From contig NZ_RBCI01000005.1 of assembly GCF_003628535.1 (NCBI RefSeq), forward strand, positions 124,001 to 188,000: a DNA stretch of 64,000 nt, written 5' to 3'. The position numbers and the translations under genes were made by a program. Below the pieces are notes generated by a model. The model had not been told where the DNA came from. It did not search any database and saw only the letters and a program-made list of their open reading frames with translations. This document shows, piece by piece, positions 16,095 to 22,935 of the stretch. Source of the DNA: Flavisolibacter nicotianae (GTDB taxonomy: Bacteria; Bacteroidota; Bacteroidia; Chitinophagales; Chitinophagaceae). The number at the start of each line of letters is the position of its first letter. Position 1 is the first letter of the stretch.

Positions 16095-17405
16095 TTGCAA
16101 CCACAGCATCCAGCGGGATTAAAACGGACACTCACGCCAACAATGCTATGGGGTCTTGGCGTAGGCTACGTGATTTCGGGTATGTATTTCGGTTGGAACC
16201 TTGGTTTGGAGAAAGGCGGAACCGGCGGCATGGCAGTCGCCACACTTTGCATTATCCTCCTCTATGTTTGTTTTACCTTCAGTTTTACAGAGCTGGCTTG
16301 TGCCATTCCCAAGGCGGGTGGTGCGTTTGATTACGCAAAAAAAGCGTTTGGCGATGACCTTGGTTTTTTAACAGGCATGGCGCAAAACATTGAATTTATT
16401 TTTGCGCCGCCTGCCATTGCCTTTGCAATCGGTGCTTATTTCAACCTGTTTTTTCCGCAATTTCCCGTGCTGGCCATTGCCATTTTTGCCTACGTGGGTT
16501 TTACAATCCTGAACGTAATTGGTATAAAAGCCGCCGCCACCTTCGAACTGGTCATCACGATCCTGGCTGTTGGCGAATTGCTCCTGTTTGCCGGCATCAC
16601 GATGCCTTCTGTGCGGTTTGCAAATTTGCAGCGGGAAGCTTTTTTAAATGGCTGGCAGGGCGTGATGGCTGCGCTGCCTTTCGCAATCTGGTTTTTCCTC
16701 GGGATCGAAGGCGTGGCCAATGTAGCCGAAGAAACGGTTCACCCGCAGCGAACAATCATCAAAGGGTTTGGTTCGGCCATCCTAACCTTGGTTGTTTTGT
16801 GCCTGCTGACCTTCATCAGCGCCGTTGGTGTTGCCGGGTGGCGACAGGTTGTGTACAAAGACGACGGCACCGTTTCCGACTCGCCGCTGCCGCTTGCCCT
16901 GGGACAGGTTGTCGGATCGGGGCATCTTTTTTACCACCTTCTTGTTATGGTTGGATTGTTTGGCTTGATTGCGTCCTTTCACGGCATCATCCTGGCCGCG
17001 GGACGCTCGAGCTTTGAATTTGGCCGGGTGCGCTTTGCACCGGCCTTTCTTGGGAAAATTCATCCAACATTTCGCACACCTTCCAACGCTCTCGTGGCAA
17101 ACATGTTGATTGGCATTGTGGCATTGCTGACCGGGAAAACCGCCGAGATCATTACCCTTTCCGTTTTTGGCGCATTGACCCTGTATATCCTGTCAATGCT
17201 TTCGCTCCTGCGGTTGCGGAAGAGGGAACCCAATTTGCCAAGGCCGTTCAGCGTCCCATTTTACCCGGTATTGCCGGTCGTGGCATTGGTCATTTCTCTT
17301 GTTTCGTTTGTGGCAATGGCCGTTTTTAACTGGCTGCTGGCGGTGATCTATTTCCTGCTGATCGGCGTTTGCTATGCTTTTTTCAAACTTTTTCATCGTG
17401 AATAA
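16095..17405 (+). CDS. ethanolamine-type amino acid/polyamine permease
   Basis: A 436-residue APC-superfamily transporter with about 12 membrane segments. The N-terminal block LWGLGVGYVISGMYFGWNLG, followed by a glycine-rich GGTGGMAVAT and PKAGGAFDYAKKAFG, closely resembles the ethanolamine permease subfamily; IEFIFAPPAIAFAIGAYF also fits. It would import ethanolamine or a similar amino alcohol across the inner membrane. The TTG at 16095 is chosen because the conserved LKRTLTPTMLW segment precedes the first ATG (16143), and an in-frame stop lies just upstream. It opens a four-gene operon whose enzymes suit gamma-glutamylation of an amino alcohol. Confidence 0.85.
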   Translation: MQPQHPAGLKRTLTPTMLWGLGVGYVISGMYFGWNLGLEKGGTGGMAVATLCIILLYVCFTFSFTELACAIPKAGGAFDYAKKAFGDDLGFLTGMAQNIEFIFAPPAIAFAIGAYFNLFFPQFPVLAIAIFAYVGFTILNVIGIKAAATFELVITILAVGELLLFAGITMPSVRFANLQREAFLNGWQGVMAALPFAIWFFLGIEGVANVAEETVHPQRTIIKGFGSAILTLVVLCLLTFISAVGVAGWRQVVYKDDGTVSDSPLPLALGQVVGSGHLFYHLLVMVGLFGLIASFHGIILAAGRSSFEFGRVRFAPAFLGKIHPTFRTPSNALVANMLIGIVALLTGKTAEIITLSVFGALTLYILSMLSLLRLRKREPNLPRPFSVPFYPVLPVVALVISLVSFVAMAVFNWLLAVIYFLLIGVCYAFFKLFHRE

Positions 17406-17443
17406 AAAAGGATAATGTGTAAATTATCCTCACTAATCAGGAT

Positions 17444-18796
17444 ATGGAGACAAATAAAATCATCCAGTATGTCAGGGAGCATCCGGCGGGAAAAGTGAAG
17501 ATTGCGTTTACCGACATCGACGGCGTATTGCGGGGAAAATATATCTCGACGGAAAAGTTCCTTTCGGTTTGCGAGGGGAGCACGGGATTTTGCGATGTGA
17601 TCTTCGGTTGGGATGCTGCCGACGTAGCGTATGACAATGGTCGCTTTACAGGTTGGCATACCGGCTATCCCGATACACCCGCTCGAATTGATCTGGACAC
17701 CTTTCGCAAAATCCCCTGGGAGGAAGACATTCCATTTTTTCTTGGCGATTTCATAGATAAGCAGGGAAAACCATCCTCCGTTTGTCCGCGGCAATTGGTA
17801 AAAAAACTGGTACGCGATGCGGAAGAATTAGGCTTTACCGCTTGTTTCTCGCAGGAATTTGAGTGGTTCAATTTTTCAGAAACGCCACAGTCGGCGACGG
17901 AGAAAAATTTTAAAAACCTTTCGCCGCTGACGCCGGGAATGTTTGGTTATTCCATCTTGCGCAGTTCGTTGAACAACCCGTTTTTCACCGACCTGTTCCA
18001 ACTCCTGAAAAACTTTGATGTTCCGCTCGAGGGACTGCACACCGAAACCGGGCCGGGTGTACTGGAAGCGGCAATTTTATATTCCGGCATCCTGGAGGCG
18101 GCCGACCGTGCCGTGTTGTTTAAAACGGCAGTGAAAGAGATCGCTTATCGTCACGGCATACTGGCCACGTTCATGGCCAAGATCAGCGAAACTCTTCCCG
18201 GTTGTGGCGGACACATTCACCAGAGCCTGTGGCACAAAGACAGGAATGCTTTTTATGACGAAAAAGATGCGAACGGCATCAGCACCGCGATGCGACAATA
18301 CATTGCAGGCCAGTTGTTCTGCCTGCCGCATATCCTGCCCCTGTTTGCACCCACCATCAACAGTTACAAACGCCTGGTGGAAGGTGCATGGGCCCCGACA
18401 ACGCTAACCTGGGGTTTCGATAACCGCACGGTTGCCTTGCGTGTATTGCCGGGAAATAAAAAAGCCTGCAGGCTGGAAACAAGAGTCGTTGGTGCCGATG
18501 TAAATCCTTACCTGGCCATGGCCGGTTGCCTGGGGGCAGGATTGTACGGCATCAAAAATGGCCTGGACTTAAAACAACCGGCCACCAGCGGCAACGGCTA
18601 TCTTGATTTTTCGAACGGGACACTACCAGCGACCTTGGAAGAAGCAACGGCGAAAATGAAAGCATCGACGATTGCAAAAGAGATATTCGGGGAGGGATTT
18701 GCAGCGCATTTTGTGCAAACACGGGAATGGGAGTGGCGGCAACACCTGAAGGCGGTGACAGACTGGGAATACAAGCGCTATTTTGAGATCATTTAA
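17444..18796 (+). CDS. glutamine-synthetase-like gamma-glutamyl ligase (PuuA/GlnA4 type)
   Basis: A 450-residue GS-fold enzyme. The N-terminal beta-grasp part includes FTDIDGVLRGKY. The catalytic part shows metal and ATP ligands in SQEFEWFNF, HTETGPGVLEAAI and GCGGHIHQSLW, an RLVEGAWAPTTLTWG segment, and RLETRVVGADVNPYLAMA near the end. The classical adenylylation-site motif of nitrogen-assimilating GS is not visible. By family and context it would join glutamate to an amine with ATP, giving a gamma-glutamylamide, most simply gamma-glutamylethanolamide. The gaps are 38 bp before and 11 bp after, consistent with one transcript. Ligases for other amines (polyamines, isopropylamine) are alternatives. 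Confidence 0.87.
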   Translation: METNKIIQYVREHPAGKVKIAFTDIDGVLRGKYISTEKFLSVCEGSTGFCDVIFGWDAADVAYDNGRFTGWHTGYPDTPARIDLDTFRKIPWEEDIPFFLGDFIDKQGKPSSVCPRQLVKKLVRDAEELGFTACFSQEFEWFNFSETPQSATEKNFKNLSPLTPGMFGYSILRSSLNNPFFTDLFQLLKNFDVPLEGLHTETGPGVLEAAILYSGILEAADRAVLFKTAVKEIAYRHGILATFMAKISETLPGCGGHIHQSLWHKDRNAFYDEKDANGISTAMRQYIAGQLFCLPHILPLFAPTINSYKRLVEGAWAPTTLTWGFDNRTVALRVLPGNKKACRLETRVVGADVNPYLAMAGCLGAGLYGIKNGLDLKQPATSGNGYLDFSNGTLPATLEEATAKMKASTIAKEIFGEGFAAHFVQTREWEWRQHLKAVTDWEYKRYFEII

Positions 18797-18807
18797 ACAA
18801 ACGCTTC

Positions 18808-19956
18808 ATGACATTTGATACCGTTTACCAGTATAATTTTCCGACGACCATCCGTTTCGGTGCCGGTGCCAGCAATGAACTGGGCGATTACCTGCAAAAA
18901 AATAATTTACAACGTCCCCTGATCGTTACCGACCCGGTGGTCGTGCAACTTCCGTTTTTTAAAAAGATTGTTTCTGACCTGCAACGGAAGGCCATTTCGG
19001 TGGAGGTGTTTTCGGACCTGCATAAAAACCCGGTGAAATCGGATGTGTACAAAGGCACCAGTGCGTACGATGCAGCAAACCGTGATTCGATGATCGGTAT
19101 CGGGGGTGGTGTGGCACTGGACGTGGCCCGTGCCATTTGCCTTCGGATCAATCATCGCGAAGACCTTTTTATCTACGATGACCTGGTGGGTGGCGACGTG
19201 TATGTGACAAACGATGTTCCGCATTTTATTACCATTCCAACCACAGCCGGCACCGGTAGCGAAGTGGGGCGAAGTGCCATCATTGCCGACGATGAAACGC
19301 ATCAAAAGAAAATTCTTTTTTCGCCAAAATTGTTGGCGAAAATCGTATTTGCCGACCCGCAGCTGACAATGGATTTGCCGCCATCCGTTACTGCCGCAAC
19401 CGGGATGGATGCGCTGACACACAACATGGAGGCTTTCCTGGCGAAAATGCCCCATCCGATGTGTGAAGGCATAGCGCTGGAGGGAATGCATTTAATTGGC
19501 AATTCCTTGACGAAGGCGGTCAACGCGCCGGACCTGGAGGCACGAAGCAAAATGTTGATGGCTTCACTGATGGGGGCTGTGGCGTTTCAAAAAGGACTTG
19601 GCGTGGTTCATTCGCTGGCACACCCGCTTTCGGCATTGCTGGACACACACCATGGCCTGGCCAATGCGGTCAATATCCCTTACGGAATGACGTTCAACAT
19701 CGAAGGATTTGAAGACAGGTTTCGCCGTATGGCAAGAGCGCTTGACCTGAAAGACGAAAGTGGCGAGGCCGTTGTCCGTTATTTGTTCGACCTGAATGCG
19801 GAGATCGGCATTCCGCACAAACTTCGCGATATTGGCGTAAAGCCGGAACATGTTGAAACGCTGTCTGACTTAGCTTACGCCGATTTTGCCCATCCCAATA
19901 ATCCCAAGCCCGTTACAAGAGAAAACTTCAGGCAACTGTATACCGAAGCCCTGTAA
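18808..19956 (+). CDS. iron-containing alcohol dehydrogenase
   Basis: A 382-residue group III (Fe-type) alcohol dehydrogenase. The nucleotide-binding glycine motif is IGIGGGVALDVARAI, the TIPTTAGTGSEVG motif follows, and metal ligands lie in GMDALTHNMEAF, GVVHSLAHPL and THHGLANAV. In this operon the expected reaction is oxidation of the alcohol group of a gamma-glutamylated amino alcohol to the aldehyde. Spacing is 11 bp after the ligase and 19 bp before the amidase-dehydrogenase. The sequence is full length with no missing ligands. Other primary alcohols are possible substrates. Confidence 0.9.
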   Translation: MTFDTVYQYNFPTTIRFGAGASNELGDYLQKNNLQRPLIVTDPVVVQLPFFKKIVSDLQRKAISVEVFSDLHKNPVKSDVYKGTSAYDAANRDSMIGIGGGVALDVARAICLRINHREDLFIYDDLVGGDVYVTNDVPHFITIPTTAGTGSEVGRSAIIADDETHQKKILFSPKLLAKIVFADPQLTMDLPPSVTAATGMDALTHNMEAFLAKMPHPMCEGIALEGMHLIGNSLTKAVNAPDLEARSKMLMASLMGAVAFQKGLGVVHSLAHPLSALLDTHHGLANAVNIPYGMTFNIEGFEDRFRRMARALDLKDESGEAVVRYLFDLNAEIGIPHKLRDIGVKPEHVETLSDLAYADFAHPNNPKPVTRENFRQLYTEAL

Positions 19957-19975
19957 CCAGTCAACAGCATGATCC

Positions 19976-22066
19976 ATGAAACAGCCGAAGAAAAAGATTG
20001 GCATCAGCTTTTCCCGCACCAGTTTCCGGTACTACTGGGATTGGTTTACAACGGACGATTTGGGGGACGATCTGGAACTCGTGGAGTTATCGTTCGAAAA
20101 AAACAATACCGAAGACATCGCGGCCTGCGACGGCTTTGTCTTGACCGGCGGCATTGACATCCATCCCTCTTTTTATGGCGGGCAACTGGCCTATCCGCAC
20201 TCACCGGGAGCATTTGAAATCCAACGTGACCTTTTCGAGAAAAAAATTTATGACTTCTCCCAACTGCACCTTCTTCCACTGTTGGGCATCTGCCGCGGAT
20301 TGCAACTGGTGAATGTGTTGAACGGCGGCAAACTCATCCAGGATTTTGGGAAAAACAATTTTATCCACAAAAAAGATTCGGAGGTTGACAAGGTTCACGC
20401 CGTGCGGATTGTCTCCGGCAGTTTGCTGGAAACGATTGCCGGTGAATCCCTGCACGAGACCAACAGTGCACATCACCAGGCGGCCGATCCAGACGCCGTC
20501 GGCCAGGGCTTGCAGGTCAATTGCTATTCCGAAAGCGACGGCCTGATTGAAGGCCTGGAATGGTCCGATAAAACAAACAAGGCATTTCTTCTTTGCGTAC
20601 AATGGCATCCCGAACGAATGGACAATAAAGAAGCGCATCCCTTGTCGCAGCGAATCAAAGAGCGGTTTATCCAGGAAGTAAAAAAGACAAACATGAAAAA
20701 ACTGGCCGTCATTAACCCTGCAACCGAAGAATTGATTACGGAACTGATCGAAGACACGAAGGAAACAGTTGCCGCTAAATTTCATCTCCTGCAAAATGGA
20801 CAGCAAGTGTGGCGGCAGACAAACGTACCAGACCGGGTTGCCATCCTGCGAACATTCGCTAAACTGCTGCAGCAGAAAAGCGAAGAACTGTCTCTTATAT
20901 TGACTTCGGAAATGGGCAAGCCGCTGCAGCAGGCACGCAATGAAATCAACGGTGCCTGTACCCGCATCAACTGGCTCGCCGGCAATGCAGAAAAATATTT
21001 GGCAGATGAATTGATGACCGACGAAAACGGCCTGCAGGAAAAAATTGTTTATGAGCCTCTCGGTGTGATCTGTAATATTTCCGCCTGGAATTATCCATAC
21101 CTCGTCGGGGTGAATGTTTTTGTTCCCGCTCTTCTTGCAGGGAATGCGGTTTTGTACAAGCCTTCCGAATACGCCACTCTAACGGGTTTGCAGATTGAAA
21201 AGCTGCTAATGGAAGCCGGCGTTCCGGCGGATGTTTTCCAGGTGGCTATCGGCAGGGGGGATGTTGGCGGTTTTCTGCTCGATCTTCCGTTTGATGGCTA
21301 CTTCTTTACGGGGTCGCACAAAACCGGCCAATACATTTACGAACGGGTGGCACCGAAAATGGTGCCCTGCCAGTGCGAATTGGGTGGGAAAGATCCGCTG
21401 TACGTTGCAGACGATGTTGACGATCTTAACGCTGTTGCTGCAGCCACTGCCGACGGTGCATTTTACAACAATGGCCAAAGCTGTTGTGCGGTGGAGCGAT
21501 TGTACGTTCACGAAAAAATTTACGATGCGTTTGTTGATGCCTTTGTGCGGGAAGTAAAAGCGTATAAAAAAGGTTTGCCCACCGACGATGGCGTGTATAT
21601 CGGTCCACTGAGCAGGGGAGAGCAGGTTGCTTTTCTCCGTGAGCAAATCAATGATGCGGTTTCCAGGGGTGCACTGATTCTGACGGGTGGTAAGCCGGCG
21701 GAAGGCAAAGGCTATTATTTTGAGCCGACCGTGCTGGCGAATGTCAACCACGGGATGCAGGTGATGAAAGACGAATCATTTGGACCGCTTATTGGAATCA
21801 TGAAGGTTGCCAGCGATGAAGACGCGGTTCGGTTGATGAATGACACCGACTACGGTTTGACGGCATCTGTGTACAGCAGCAGCCAGCAACGGGCTGAAAA
21901 GATCCTGGCGCAACTCAACACAGGAACTGCTTATTGGAACTGCTGCGACCGGGTAAGCGCCGCCCTGCCCTGGAGCGGCAGAAAACAGTCCGGATTTGGT
22001 AGTACCTTATCGCATGCCGGGCTGCGTGCTTTTGTACGTCCCAAAGCTTATCATTTGCGAAAATGA
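19976..22066 (+). CDS. fusion of gamma-glutamyl amidase (PuuD-like) and aldehyde dehydrogenase
   Basis: A 696-residue two-domain protein. Residues 1-239 are a class I amidotransferase-type gamma-glutamyl hydrolase: GGIDIHPSFYGG, nucleophile Cys in GICRGLQLVN, and catalytic His/Glu in QWHPE. Residue 240 is a Met at 20693 that would be the normal start of an aldehyde dehydrogenase; residues 240-696 are a complete one, with the AWNYPY cofactor region, catalytic Glu in CELGGKDP and catalytic Cys in NNGQSCC. There is no linker. The two activities would oxidise the gamma-glutamyl aldehyde and then release glutamate and the acid (glycine if the substrate is ethanolamine). Internal initiation at 20693 could also give a free dehydrogenase. 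Confidence 0.9.
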   Translation: MKQPKKKIGISFSRTSFRYYWDWFTTDDLGDDLELVELSFEKNNTEDIAACDGFVLTGGIDIHPSFYGGQLAYPHSPGAFEIQRDLFEKKIYDFSQLHLLPLLGICRGLQLVNVLNGGKLIQDFGKNNFIHKKDSEVDKVHAVRIVSGSLLETIAGESLHETNSAHHQAADPDAVGQGLQVNCYSESDGLIEGLEWSDKTNKAFLLCVQWHPERMDNKEAHPLSQRIKERFIQEVKKTNMKKLAVINPATEELITELIEDTKETVAAKFHLLQNGQQVWRQTNVPDRVAILRTFAKLLQQKSEELSLILTSEMGKPLQQARNEINGACTRINWLAGNAEKYLADELMTDENGLQEKIVYEPLGVICNISAWNYPYLVGVNVFVPALLAGNAVLYKPSEYATLTGLQIEKLLMEAGVPADVFQVAIGRGDVGGFLLDLPFDGYFFTGSHKTGQYIYERVAPKMVPCQCELGGKDPLYVADDVDDLNAVAAATADGAFYNNGQSCCAVERLYVHEKIYDAFVDAFVREVKAYKKGLPTDDGVYIGPLSRGEQVAFLREQINDAVSRGALILTGGKPAEGKGYYFEPTVLANVNHGMQVMKDESFGPLIGIMKVASDEDAVRLMNDTDYGLTASVYSSSQQRAEKILAQLNTGTAYWNCCDRVSAALPWSGRKQSGFGSTLSHAGLRAFVRPKAYHLRK

Positions 22067-22068
22067 GT

Positions 22069-22857
22069 TTACCACTCCTTGTTCAACCCTTCTTGCAGGG
22101 CTTTGAAATATTTCTTTTTGTTGAAGGAATAGAGATAAGGCGCCCGGTGCGAACCACCGCTGAACTGTTTTTCTTTCCGGTCGAGAATGCCATAACTTAA
22201 GATCTTCCGCTGGAAGTTGGAGCGATCGAGTTTTTTCCCAAGGATGGTCTCGTAAATCAACTGCAGGTCTTTCAACGGGAACTCTTTGGGCAGCAGGTTT
22301 AACCCGATCGGTTGAAAGTTCAGGTGAAGGCGTAGGGATTCGAGTCCTTTTTCGATGATCTGCTTATGATCGAGGATCAGGTTGCGCAACTCCAGCACAT
22401 TGTGCCAGTCGCATTCGCTGGAATACTCGTCGGGTACAGGGTTTACTTTTTCGAATTCGACAAGCGCATAATAGCCGATTGTCACAAAGCGCTGCATGAT
22501 CCAGTGCGAGTCGGGATCTTCCACCCCGGCCTCTTCCAGCCATCGCCGTGCATGTTTTTGCTCGGTGCGTTTTACATCGCCAAAAAGGTGAAACTGCCGG
22601 AGAAAAATGCCTGTCAATTGCGTCCGCTCCTGCAGCACCCGGCTTGCCGCCTCTTCCACGTTTTCATCCTGGTAAATAAAACCACCCGGCAAGGCCCATT
22701 TCGGATCGTGTTTGCCTTTTAACAAAAGCACTTTCAGTTCCCCTGCATGAAAGCCGAAAATGACACAATCAACTGACACCGAGGGAAGAAACAATTCCGC
22801 TCCACCGAAAAGCATATCGCCCAAAACATTTTTTTTCTGTACATCCATCGGTTGCAA
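22069..22857 (-). CDS. NUDIX-domain transcriptional regulator with winged helix (NrtR/AraR-like)
   Basis: A 262-residue protein. Residues about 20-160 form a NUDIX-like fold with a degraded NUDIX box (ALPGGFIYQDENVEEAASRVLQERTQL), suggesting ligand binding rather than hydrolysis. The C-terminal part (LIYETILGKKLDRSNFQRKIL) matches the winged helix of NrtR/AraR-like repressors. Such regulators in Bacteroidota commonly control sugar or pentose genes next door. It is divergent from the GH3 gene with a palindrome between, and convergent with the amidase-dehydrogenase gene, with stops only 2 bp apart and no room for a terminator. The start could also be the Met at 22848. Confidence 0.83.
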   Translation of the reverse strand: MQPMDVQKKNVLGDMLFGGAELFLPSVSVDCVIFGFHAGELKVLLLKGKHDPKWALPGGFIYQDENVEEAASRVLQERTQLTGIFLRQFHLFGDVKRTEQKHARRWLEEAGVEDPDSHWIMQRFVTIGYYALVEFEKVNPVPDEYSSECDWHNVLELRNLILDHKQIIEKGLESLRLHLNFQPIGLNLLPKEFPLKDLQLIYETILGKKLDRSNFQRKILSYGILDRKEKQFSGGSHRAPYLYSFNKKKYFKALQEGLNKEW

Positions 22858-22897
22858 CTAAAAAAGAAATAGTGAGAATAAAAAATGTGATTTATAT

Positions 22898-22915
22898 TGT
22901 GTCATATTGACAAAA
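22898..22915. promoter_or_regulatory. candidate operator between NUDIX regulator and GH3 gene
   Basis: An inverted repeat centred on TGTCA-TAT-TGACA (22900-22912) extends outward with one mismatch to 8-bp arms. It lies in the short divergent gap, 24 bp before the GH3 start, where a repressor would block transcription. Binding by the neighbouring NUDIX regulator is an inference. Confidence 0.5.
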
Positions 22916-22935
22916 TAACAAAAAGAATGCTTGCA

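Noticed and set aside
20660-20720. The amidase-dehydrogenase fusion as a sequencing error
   Set aside because: The frame is continuous through both domains without stops or odd residues; an error would have to remove a stop cleanly. Kept as real, with re-sequencing suggested.
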